Shown here piece by piece: positions 23,513-31,001 of a stretch of DNA of 33,341 nt. The stretch lies in assembly GCA_024638645.1 (NCBI GenBank), contig JAHEJX010000036.1, forward strand, positions 1-33,341. Reading direction: 5' to 3'. Source of the DNA: Actinomycetes bacterium. Its GTDB lineage: Bacteria; Actinomycetota; Acidimicrobiia; Spongiisociales; UBA5794. Each line of letters opens with the position of its first letter. The stretch's first letter is position 1. The notes below the pieces were generated by a model. It searched no databases. It saw only the letters and a list, made by a program, of their open reading frames with translations, and was not told where the DNA came from. Position numbers and translations under genes: made by a program.

Positions 23513-25795
23513 ATGGCTATGCGCGACAAGTCCATCCTGAGCGAGGTTCTGCCGCCCGATGAGAGGGTGATCGAGGCCGTCGTTGCGCGTTACCAACGTA
23601 TCGCTCCTGCAGTGCTGCGCTTCGCTCGCAGCATTGCCGAGGACGAGGAATTGCAGGTGCGCCTAGGCTCACAGGCAGCTGCTTCCGCAGGCGACATCGT
23701 GCTCGACCCTCGGGTGTTTCAAGCCGCATACGCCAGATCGGCACCCGTTACCCCCACTGAAGTGGCGCTCACCTCGGCTCTCCATGAGGTCGTTCACATG
23801 ATGACGACCAACTTTGAAGAAAGGCGACCCGTCCCCAAGTCGTGGCTACCCACACCCGAGGATCAAGCCAAACTGCCGCTTGGTGCCGACCCGGAGCCCA
23901 CGGCGGAGCCCAAGCGCCTCGACCCCATGGGCTTGTTCGACTTTGACGAGCCGGGTGTCGAAGAGCTGCTCGACATGGAGCTGAACGATGACGAACCCGA
24001 AGATGTCGCTCAGCCCACACTGGCCGCCGCAGACCAGCCGGTCAGCCTTCTCGATGCCCTGAACGAAGCCGGCGGCGGAGCAGCAGAGGCACTGTTCCTG
24101 TCGATCGAAGATGCCCGCCAAGAGATCCAGCAGCTTGCGCCTTACGCCGGAGTGCGCTCAGTGCTGACCGACCTATACAGAGCCGCATCGCCCGACGCTT
24201 TTCGGGAGGCTCGACCCCTCGGCCAGTTCGCCTTGGCCTGCTTCATGACGATCGGCGGCTACAGCGATCGCGACATGCTGCAGCGGCGCATGGCGCCCCA
24301 CGCTGCAGCTGCACTGGACGATGCGGCCGGCTGGCTCGACGACGTAATGCGCCAGACCGAGCCATGGGAAGTGGCCGGAATTGCAATCGAGTTACTGAAG
24401 ATCGCCCGGATTCATCAGCTGGTGACCCCGGAAGGTTCGAAAGAGAACTCGGCGACTCAGAAGGCTCGCAACGAAGCAGACAAGCAAGCCATTGCGGAGA
24501 CGGTCGACGCGGTCCGCATCGTCACCCCGACTCTGCAGGACATGGACAGCTACGAGCAGACCAGGCAGGCGAGCCAGAGTGTCAGCGCTGAAAAGGGCAA
24601 AAAAGGAGAGGCCGACCATGCCGGCGATCCGGCAACCGACCAGCTGGTCCGGGTTTCGGAGGCTCCCACCGTCTACCTGCCAACCGGCCAAGGCGGCAAG
24701 CTCATCGTCGAGCGCTTCCCCCACGCATTCCGTTCGATGTCCATGGATGGGCGCGACATGCTCGAACAGGCCGCCCGCCAATGGGGAGTCGCGCAACGCC
24801 GCGTGTCCGGCGAGTTGTACCCCCTGTTTCTCGCCAATCAACGGCGCGGCCTGCGGACAGGTTTCGATGCGGGCGACCTCTCCCCATATACGGCGCTTCT
24901 CTTGGGGGCCGGCCTGTATGAGCGGATGTTCGAGAGGCGGGACTTGCCGACGCGCCGTTCCTACGGCGTCAGTCTCCTCGTGGACGGTTCGGCTTCGATG
25001 CTGCAGCCCCGCCCAACACGGGGCGGCCGCAAAGCACCGTGGGCACTCGCCGCCGCGACGCTCGGCGCATGGACACTGGCCCGGCTGTGCGACGAACTGC
25101 AGATCGAATTCGAAGTCGCGCTGTTCAATCGGAGCTTCGTGGCCAAGGACGACGACACAGAGGCCAGCTACAACTCCCGTCGGGCGGACGCTACCGGGGC
25201 CCTGCGACGCAGCCAGGGCGGCAACGCCGAACGGCTCACCCGAACTGTCAACCATTACTTGCTCAAGAGCTTCGACGACCGCTGGCGCCAAGCCGAAGAC
25301 TCGCTCGCCGGGCTCTTCTTCATGGCGGCCGACCCGCAGGACGCCGCCCGCAAGGTCCGCCTCGACCGGACAGGGGGCCCACCGTTGTCGATGTTCGAAA
25401 AGGCAGCCAATGTCGACGAATACAACCTGGCGTACGCAGCCAAGCGGTTGGCTGCCCGCCATGTCAGACACCGCATCATCGTCGTCCTCGCCGACGGCAT
25501 GACCCGTGGCTCCGTCAACGATCTCGCGGAGTGTGCCCACGAGGTCGAGCTCGGCGGTGCCACAGTGCTGGGGATCGGTATCGGCGATGACACCGTTCGC
25601 GCCGCGTATTCACGTCATCAGATCGTGGAGGCGCCTGAAACTCTGGCCGCTGCCATGGTCGACGGGGTGCGTTCGAGCCTCTTGAAGACTCTGGCCGGTA
25701 CGGCAGGAGACGGATGGTGGCTCCAGGCCAGCCGTTCCACCGCGCCGGCCGGCCCAACCAGCTTTGCCCAGACCATGAGGAGCATCAATGCCTAA
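23513..25795 (+). CDS. CobT-like protein with HExxH metallopeptidase-like region and von Willebrand factor A domain
   Basis: This is a 760-residue protein if started at ATG 23513. ATG 23519, ATG 23495 and TTG 23486 are alternatives, and none has a ribosome binding site. The N-terminal region has LTSALHEVVHMM (HEVVH, 91-95) and later FLSIEDARQE (Glu about 199), a possible third ligand, giving a gluzincin-like pattern. An acidic low-complexity stretch spans about 115-175. The C-terminal half is a VWA domain close to CobT: MIDAS LLVDGSASM (491-495), then YNLAYAAKRLAARHVRHRII and VVLADGMT. It overlaps the AAA+ gene by 8 bp, the usual CobS/CobT or MoxR/VWA pairing. There is no CobN or other cobalamin gene, so cobalt chelation is not implied. 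It may be a metal-inserting or chaperone-like factor with a peptidase activity, which is inference. Confidence 0.85.
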   Translation: MAMRDKSILSEVLPPDERVIEAVVARYQRIAPAVLRFARSIAEDEELQVRLGSQAAASAGDIVLDPRVFQAAYARSAPVTPTEVALTSALHEVVHMMTTNFEERRPVPKSWLPTPEDQAKLPLGADPEPTAEPKRLDPMGLFDFDEPGVEELLDMELNDDEPEDVAQPTLAAADQPVSLLDALNEAGGGAAEALFLSIEDARQEIQQLAPYAGVRSVLTDLYRAASPDAFREARPLGQFALACFMTIGGYSDRDMLQRRMAPHAAAALDDAAGWLDDVMRQTEPWEVAGIAIELLKIARIHQLVTPEGSKENSATQKARNEADKQAIAETVDAVRIVTPTLQDMDSYEQTRQASQSVSAEKGKKGEADHAGDPATDQLVRVSEAPTVYLPTGQGGKLIVERFPHAFRSMSMDGRDMLEQAARQWGVAQRRVSGELYPLFLANQRRGLRTGFDAGDLSPYTALLLGAGLYERMFERRDLPTRRSYGVSLLVDGSASMLQPRPTRGGRKAPWALAAATLGAWTLARLCDELQIEFEVALFNRSFVAKDDDTEASYNSRRADATGALRRSQGGNAERLTRTVNHYLLKSFDDRWRQAEDSLAGLFFMAADPQDAARKVRLDRTGGPPLSMFEKAANVDEYNLAYAAKRLAARHVRHRIIVVLADGMTRGSVNDLAECAHEVELGGATVLGIGIGDDTVRAAYSRHQIVEAPETLAAAMVDGVRSSLLKTLAGTAGDGWWLQASRSTAPAGPTSFAQTMRSINA

Positions 25796-26774
25796 GACCA
25801 TCACCTTCGAGGATCCGACCGGCGAAGGAAAGCCGATCGAGCTCGACGTCGTCGAAGTACCCAAAGACATCGACGATTACGAGGCGCGTATGGACCATAT
25901 TCCGACGGCGGACCCGTATTACGTCGATCTCGGCATGCTCTACCGGCTGGCCGCACTCGAGAAGGTGCGGCGCGATCACTTCGACGACACGCCGTTACAC
26001 CTCGCACTTCGCGGGCACATGGGCACAGGCAAGGACCACGACCTCGAGCAGTTCGCAGCCGTCCTCGAAATCCCGCACTATCGGATTCCGCTAACAGGAG
26101 AGGTCCGCGACATCACCCTCATCGGCTCGGTAAAGCTGCACGGCGATGGAAAGGGCGGCACCGAATCACGTTGGGAAGACGGTGACATCACCAGGGCTCT
26201 CCGTGGCCCGGCGCTCATCAATCTGTCGGAGCTGAACGCCGCGGGTGCAGAAACGCTCTTTGCGCTCCACGGACTGCTCGATCGTCACCAGGCGGTGGAG
26301 CTGCCGACCGGTGAGATGGTGCGTCTCCGCGACGACGTGCGAGTCTATGGCACGCTCAACCCGACGGATCTCCGCGATTACGCCGGAACTCAGACCCTCA
26401 ACAAGGCTTTCGCCGACCGGTGGATCATCTGGGAGAAGGACTTTCCGACTGAGGACGAGCTGACCTCGATGCTCTCACGGCGCCACTCCAGCCTACGGTC
26501 CGAGTACTCCGCTGTCATTGCCAAGCTGGCAGCTGAGGTGAATGCTTCGTTCACATCCACCGACTCGCGGACTCGAGTCGAAACACCCATGTCATTGCGC
26601 ACGGTGCTCGATCGCATCCCGGCCGGACTGCGGATGTTCGGATATGCCAAAGATCCGCTACGGCGCTCCTGGGAAGAGATGGTGCTCCCCCACATCGATC
26701 CGTACGACCGCGATCATTACGAAACCGTGTGGGCTGCCGTAGCCAGGACCGGGCCGAAGAAGGCCCCGTTCTAG
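25788..26774 (+). CDS. MoxR/CobS-like AAA+ protein with altered Walker A and B residues
   Basis: This is a 328-residue protein from ATG 25788, which has GAGGAG 5 nt upstream within the end of the VWA gene. Walker A reads GHMGTGKD (76-83): the loop and Lys are kept, but Asp replaces the Ser/Thr that binds Mg. The Walker B position reads ALINLSELN (142-150): Ser replaces Asp while Glu148 remains. Sensor-1 Asn191 (YGTLNPT) and an arginine in NKAFADRW (about 204-212) are conserved. The family remodels or loads metal into partners together with a VWA protein, here the overlapping upstream gene. The changed residues raise the question whether it hydrolyses ATP. Its stop shares CTAG with the convergent gene. 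Confidence 0.88.
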   Translation: MPKTITFEDPTGEGKPIELDVVEVPKDIDDYEARMDHIPTADPYYVDLGMLYRLAALEKVRRDHFDDTPLHLALRGHMGTGKDHDLEQFAAVLEIPHYRIPLTGEVRDITLIGSVKLHGDGKGGTESRWEDGDITRALRGPALINLSELNAAGAETLFALHGLLDRHQAVELPTGEMVRLRDDVRVYGTLNPTDLRDYAGTQTLNKAFADRWIIWEKDFPTEDELTSMLSRRHSSLRSEYSAVIAKLAAEVNASFTSTDSRTRVETPMSLRTVLDRIPAGLRMFGYAKDPLRRSWEEMVLPHIDPYDRDHYETVWAAVARTGPKKAPF

Positions 26775-27457
26775 ACGACCTCGTACACGATCGCGTTACC
26801 CCGCTTGTCGGTGATGGCGATCACGCCCGCCTTCCGCAGGCAGTAGGCCATTTGCTGGGCAATCCGACGGGGCCTGCCGATCACGGCGGCCAGTTCCGCG
26901 GTGGTGAATTCGGCCGACAGCTCCTCCGGCAGGAACGTACGTAGATCATCGGGACTGTTGATCGCTGCGCCGTCGACGACGCCGATGAGCCGACGTTGCG
27001 CGACGACCCAGCCCTTCCGCCGCCACGCCTTGCCCGGCTGGTGGATACGGAATTCTTCCTCGTGGGTGAGCACTACTTCGAGCTCGAGGCCGGGCTCAGC
27101 GATCCACTCGGGAAAGCTGACGAGCTCGCCGAACACATCTGCGAAGCCACCGCGTTTCGGAGAGCGTCTCCTACCTATTTCCTCGCCGGCCTCGTCGAGC
27201 TTCACGATCCACTTCTCGGCCGCAACAGGGTGGACGATTCGCACTGTGTGGCCGAGGTCGAGGAGCCTGCGCAACTTCCGTTTCATCCCCGAGAAGCCGC
27301 GGGTCTGGATCTCGATGAGCAGATCGGCCCGGACCAGGTCGATCACAAACCCATCGACGGGAACTTCAATCTCGTCACCCGGCTCCGCATACCACTTCTT
27401 CAAAGAAGCGTGGAGCGGATTCTCGCGAAGCGTGCCGACGTGTGGGGAAGGACTCAC
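26771..27457 (-). CDS. DUF8091-like protein, possible PD-(D/E)XK-type nuclease fold with C-terminal winged helix
   Basis: This is a 228-residue protein from GTG 27457; the frame opens at TTG 27484, but a TACGAT -10-like box lies 6 nt before the GTG. The N-terminal part ENPLHASLKKWYAEPGD then VDGFVIDLVRADLLIEIQTR resembles the core of restriction-like nucleases: an Asp strand followed by E-I-Q in place of E-x-K. The C-terminus (about 165-228) looks like a winged helix: FTTAELAAVIGRPRRIAQQM..CLRKAGVIAITDKRGN. I recognise it as a widespread conserved family resembling DUF8091; this is from memory and unverified. No function is established. It converges on the AAA+ gene with a shared CTAG stop and lies downstream of the ABC exporter. 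Confidence 0.75.
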   Translation of the reverse strand: MSPSPHVGTLRENPLHASLKKWYAEPGDEIEVPVDGFVIDLVRADLLIEIQTRGFSGMKRKLRRLLDLGHTVRIVHPVAAEKWIVKLDEAGEEIGRRRSPKRGGFADVFGELVSFPEWIAEPGLELEVVLTHEEEFRIHQPGKAWRRKGWVVAQRRLIGVVDGAAINSPDDLRTFLPEELSAEFTTAELAAVIGRPRRIAQQMAYCLRKAGVIAITDKRGNAIVYEVV

Positions 27458-27463
27458 AGAGCA

Positions 27464-27469
27464 ATCGTA
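27464..27469 (-). promoter_or_regulatory. putative -10 box of the DUF8091-like gene
   Basis: On the minus strand TACGAT lies 6 nt before GTG 27457, suggesting a leaderless start and supporting that start over TTG 27484. Confidence 0.4.
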
Positions 27470-27487
27470 CGCCACACGGTGCAATCG

Positions 27488-29296
27488 CTAGTTCATTCGG
27501 TTGGCTTGAAACTGAGCCTCGTAGAGGTCGCGATATAGCCCGCCGCGGACCATCAACTCATCATGGGTGCCCTGCTGGACGATGTGGCCGGCATCGAGAA
27601 CCAGGATCACATCCGCGCTGTGCACTGTTGAGAGACGGTGGGCAATCACAAATGTCGTGCGACCTTCCATGAGCTTGTCGAGGGCGGCCTGGACGAGCGC
27701 CTCAGCCTCGGAATCGAGAGAACTCGTTGCCTCGTCGAGGATCAGGATGCGGGGATCCTTGAGCAGGGCCCTGGCGATCGCAACTCGCTGCCGCTGACCG
27801 CCGGACAACTTCACCCCGCGCTCGCCGACGACGGTTGCATAGGCCTCCGGAAACGCCGTGATGAATTTGTGGGCGTTGGCCGCAATGGCTGCGGCTTCCA
27901 GCTCCGCGTCACTGGCTTCAGGCTTTCCCACCCTCAAATTCTCTGCGATCGTTCCTGAGAAGAGCTGTGTCTCCTGGGGTACCGCCGTCATCGTCTCTCG
28001 CAGCTCCGAGATACGCCTCTCCCGGACGTCCACTCCGTCGATCAGCAGCGCACCCGCCGTTACGTCGAAGAAGCGCGGAATCAATTGCACAAGCGTCGAC
28101 TTGCCTGCGCCGCTCGGTCCCACAATGGCGACGACCTCGCCCGGCCGGGCTTCGAGTGACACGCCGTTGAGCACCATCACGTCCCGATCCGGGTAGTGGA
28201 ACTCGACGTTCTCAAAAACAACTGATCCGGCCGCAACGTTTGGTCGAGCGGGTTGGGCCGGCTCGATCAAGTCGGACCGCTCGTCGAGGAGTTCGAAGAT
28301 TCGCTGCGATGCTCCCAGCGCCTCCTGTAGCTGGCTGTACAGGCCGGTGAATGTGCCGATGGCGCCGGCCACCGTGAGGGTATAGATCAGAAACGAAACG
28401 AGTTCACCGGCCGTCAGCTCACCGAGCAGGACTCGGCGCCCACCCTGCCAAATGACAAACGCCAGGGTGGAGAACGCCACAAACGTCACTGACGATGTGA
28501 ATAGGGCCCGCAACCGAGCGCGACGTCGGGCGAGCCGGTACGAGTCGCGCACCGATCGGCTGTAACGCTCCCCTTCGACTTGTTCTGCGCTGAACCACTT
28601 GACGACCCGTACCGCGGCAATCGACTCTTCGGCGCCTGCATTCGCCTCCGCGATCTTGTCCTGAAACTCAGTCGATACGCGGCGGAGCCGCCGCCCGAAA
28701 ATCGCAGCGGCAACGATCATGATCGGCAGGAACGCCAGCACCGTCAGCGAGAGGGAGACGCTGATGACGAAGAGCAGGATGACGCCGCCAATCAGAGTGA
28801 TGGATTGCGCCATCGCCGCAGCCAGCGCACCGGACACAGTGTTTTGCACAACGGCGACGTCCGACGTCAGCCGCGATGTGATCTCGCCGGTCTTACGGGA
28901 GTCGAAGAACTTCACGGGAAGGGTCAACAGGTGCCGGTACGTGTCTATCCGCAAGTCAGCGACAACCGCCTCCCCAACGATCGATAGGAAGTACGAGCGG
29001 ATGAAGTTGAAGCCAGCCTGGAAGAAGAAGATCACCACGAGAAGCAGTGCGATCCTGTTCAGCGACGTGAGATCCGATGTCGCGGTCGCCAACGCGCTGT
29101 CCACCAACTCGCCGATGACTCTGGGAAACACCAGGCCAAGGGAGCTGGCGATGATGACGCCGACGATCGCGATGGCCAGTAGCCGGCGGTATGGACGGAT
29201 CGTCGCCAATAGCCTGCGCAACTGGCGAATGTCGGCGCCGCGTATGCGGGGCCTGGGTTCGGCGGACGACTGGGTGCGGCGGGTACGGCTGTACAT
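27488..29296 (-). CDS. ABC exporter half-transporter (permease-ATPase fusion)
   Basis: This is a 602-residue protein from ATG 29296. Six membrane helices fill residues about 38-320 (ABC transporter type 1 domain), and the nucleotide-binding domain follows: Walker A VGPSGAGKST, Q-loop VPQETQLFSGTI, signature LSGGQRQR, Walker B ILILDEATSSLDSE and the H-loop VIAHRLSTV. The pattern matches homodimeric MsbA/BmrA/Rv1819-like exporters of lipids or drugs; the substrate is not deducible. It is downstream of the broken GNAT gene by 12 nt and of the HAD gene on the same strand, probably in one operon. Confidence 0.96.
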   Translation of the reverse strand: MYSRTRRTQSSAEPRPRIRGADIRQLRRLLATIRPYRRLLAIAIVGVIIASSLGLVFPRVIGELVDSALATATSDLTSLNRIALLLVVIFFFQAGFNFIRSYFLSIVGEAVVADLRIDTYRHLLTLPVKFFDSRKTGEITSRLTSDVAVVQNTVSGALAAAMAQSITLIGGVILLFVISVSLSLTVLAFLPIMIVAAAIFGRRLRRVSTEFQDKIAEANAGAEESIAAVRVVKWFSAEQVEGERYSRSVRDSYRLARRRARLRALFTSSVTFVAFSTLAFVIWQGGRRVLLGELTAGELVSFLIYTLTVAGAIGTFTGLYSQLQEALGASQRIFELLDERSDLIEPAQPARPNVAAGSVVFENVEFHYPDRDVMVLNGVSLEARPGEVVAIVGPSGAGKSTLVQLIPRFFDVTAGALLIDGVDVRERRISELRETMTAVPQETQLFSGTIAENLRVGKPEASDAELEAAAIAANAHKFITAFPEAYATVVGERGVKLSGGQRQRVAIARALLKDPRILILDEATSSLDSEAEALVQAALDKLMEGRTTFVIAHRLSTVHSADVILVLDAGHIVQQGTHDELMVRGGLYRDLYEAQFQANRMN

Positions 29297-29308
29297 GCGG
29301 CCGACAGC

Positions 29309-29742
29309 CTACGGCGCCCGGGTCGTCTCTCCCCCGCATCGAAGCACCGGTCTCGTGTAGTCGATGATCTCGTGCACGACGTCGAATCCGGAATGCGTGT
29401 AGAGCGCTCGCGACGCCGGGTTGGTGCCTTCGAACATGACCATTGCCGTGTGGAGGCCCGCCGACGCCATGAGCTCGATCCCGGCTGCCATCACAGCCCG
29501 ACCCAAGCCAAGCTTCCGATGATCGGGGTGTGTACCAACCGGTTCGAACAAACCTCGCCCAGAGATCCGGTCGAGCCAGACAACTGCGAATGCGGCAAGC
29601 GAGCCGTCTGGCGCTACCGCCAACAGCTCGTGTTCCGGGGAATAGCCCGAATTGCCCATATATCGGGCGTATCCACCTGGTCCCCAATCGGACCCAAACG
29701 CGGCCGAATGCAACTCACCGATGGCGGTGGCCTCCTACCGCC
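29309..29742 (-). pseudogene. C-terminal half of a tandem GNAT acetyltransferase (mycothiol-synthase-like), out of frame with its N-terminal half
   Basis: The minus-strand frame carries EATAIGELHSAAFGSDWGPG and then a typical GNAT core. Motif A FEPVGTHPDHRKLGLGRAVM binds acetyl-CoA, and NPASRALYTHSGFDVV is the C-terminal strand-helix. It lacks a good start: an in-frame TAG stands just upstream, at the AGGAGG sequence near 29731-29736, and the first listed start codon is TTG 29713. It continues exactly where the other half (29614-30249) loses sense, so one gene with a 1-nt deletion (or 2-nt insertion) at about 29735 explains both. AGGAGG could also serve as a ribosome binding site for separate translation. 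Confidence 0.7.
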
Positions 29743-30249
29743 GGCGGGACGCACGAAGTAGCCCGGTGGCAACTCGACCGGCAGGGGGAGCCGGGTACTT
29801 CGTTCTGTTATGAAGTAGGGGTCATTGCCTCGCAGCCAACCACCGCGCTCGAGCGCTTCGATGCGAACCGAGTCGTCGGCAAAGGCGCCGACGACCACAC
29901 GGTCTAGATTCGTATCGGATTCGGCCAGGAGCACCAGCAGAGCTTCAACCGACCATTCGATGAGTTCAGCCTCCAGTAGCGGATCTCGAAGATCTGGCCG
30001 CACCTGAAGATCCCAGCCGCCATGGCGCGGCTGCAACATCAGCCATGCGGTGATCCCCGTAGCGTCCTCCCACACATGGAGAAAGCTCGAGGGGTCGAGG
30101 TGTCTGTTCCCACCAAATGTGCGATGAAACACATCTCCCGGATGGAGGTAACCCGAGTGGCCGACGGCAGTAATGGTTCTCCCGTTGAACTCGGCCAGCG
30201 CGGCCACCTCCCAGGGACCGGCAACCCAGCGGCCTGTACCCAAGCTCAT
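29614..30249 (-). pseudogene. N-terminal half of the same tandem GNAT acetyltransferase gene
   Basis: ATG 30249 overlaps the HAD phosphatase stop by 4 bp (ATGA, 30246-30249), which supports this start over one at 30279. The frame encodes a first, divergent GNAT-like domain (about 165 residues; VWEDATGITAWLMLQPRHGG and ELIEWSVEALLVLL) and ends in the linker LPPGYFVRPAGG. In tandem GNAT proteins of the mycothiol synthase type that linker leads straight into the second domain. Here the frame instead runs on for about 45 residues of poor sequence to a stop at 29614. The real second domain is in another frame, so the gene is probably frameshifted, or the sequence carries an error. Confidence 0.7.
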
Positions 30250-30890
30250 AGGTCGATCGCTAGATCGACTGCATGGCACAGTGTGTCTGCAACCGGTACG
30301 CCTGTCGCCTCGAGCGCTTCGCGGTGGTGCGACCCGCCGTCGTAGAGGACCGCACCGACTCCGACGTCCGCGGCAGCATTGGCGTCGTCGAATGTGTCAC
30401 CAACCATGACGATCTTGGTTCCGGCCGGAAGTTGGAGCTCATCTAGGTGCAGTCGCAGCAGATCTGTCTTGATCGACCCTTCTGCATCGGCTGAACCTCT
30501 GACGGCCAGCATGTGGTCGGCAAGACCATGACGTACGACGGTCGGCCGCAACAAGGTGTGAGTCCACATCGACAGAATGGACTGAGTCAAGCTTCGTTCG
30601 TTCGCCGCCTGCACAGCCGCGTGCGCCTCGGGGTTGGGTCCAGCCCGATCGATGAGGTCGAAATACACATCATGGAACCTCACGTTGATCACACCCCATT
30701 CGTCATCCGTCACGGGGCGGTCCAGCAGTGTGTCGTAGAACTCCCTGACCGGTCGGCGGTAATGGTCCCGATAACCATCGTCGTCAATCGCAATATCATC
30801 CACGACAGTTGCCAAAGAGGCGTTCACTCCTACGACGACGATATGCAGATCGTCGAACAGAGTCCCGTTCCAATCCCAGATCAGGTGCAT
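30246..30890 (-). CDS. HAD-superfamily hydrolase (phosphatase)
   Basis: This is a 214-residue protein from ATG 30890. Motif I reads IWDWNGTLFDD: the nucleophile Asp6 is present and Asn8 replaces the common second Asp, as in a subgroup of HAD phosphatases. Motif III Lys lies near IKTDLL, and motif IV is VMVGDTFDDANAA. The helical cap between (about 15-90) places it in the phosphoglycolate-phosphatase-like branch. It probably dephosphorylates a small metabolite in the cytoplasm. It is coupled to the GNAT gene by ATGA. TACCTT 9 nt upstream is a weak promoter candidate. Confidence 0.9.
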   Translation of the reverse strand: MHLIWDWNGTLFDDLHIVVVGVNASLATVVDDIAIDDDGYRDHYRRPVREFYDTLLDRPVTDDEWGVINVRFHDVYFDLIDRAGPNPEAHAAVQAANERSLTQSILSMWTHTLLRPTVVRHGLADHMLAVRGSADAEGSIKTDLLRLHLDELQLPAGTKIVMVGDTFDDANAAADVGVGAVLYDGGSHHREALEATGVPVADTLCHAVDLAIDL

Positions 30891-30950
30891 CGGCTGCAGA
30901 AGGTAGTCGAGAGCCGGTAGCTGGAAGTCGTGGGTGAGCTGCCGACGGCG

Positions 30951-30992
30951 GAATGCTGAATACCGACTACCGAATCCCTACCACTGACTAGC
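30951..30992. repeat. tandem degenerate heptanucleotide repeats in a divergent promoter region
   Basis: Six consecutive 7-nt units read GAATGCT, GAATACC, GACTACC, GAATCCC, TACCACT, GACTAGC. The core GAATACC resembles the GATACCR units at 4873-4935. The array lies between the divergent HAD and LOG genes, and its last unit overlaps the LOG -10 box. Confidence 0.6.
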
Positions 30993-30994
30993 GT
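30989..30994 (+). promoter_or_regulatory. putative -10 box of the LOG-family gene
   Basis: TAGCGT lies 7 nt before GTG 31002, without a ribosome binding site. The heptanucleotide array occupies the place of the -35 region. Confidence 0.4.
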
Positions 30995-31001
30995 TGCCGC
31001 C

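Noticed and set aside
24392-25540. Minus-strand frame of 382 codons opposite the VWA gene
   Set aside because: It is antisense to a well-supported gene with MIDAS and HExxH motifs, and it has no recognisable domain.
23513-26774. Cobaltochelatase CobS/CobT for cobalamin synthesis
   Set aside because: No cobN or other cob/cbi genes are nearby, the AAA+ active site is altered and the VWA protein has an extra HExxH region; only fold-level similarity is claimed.
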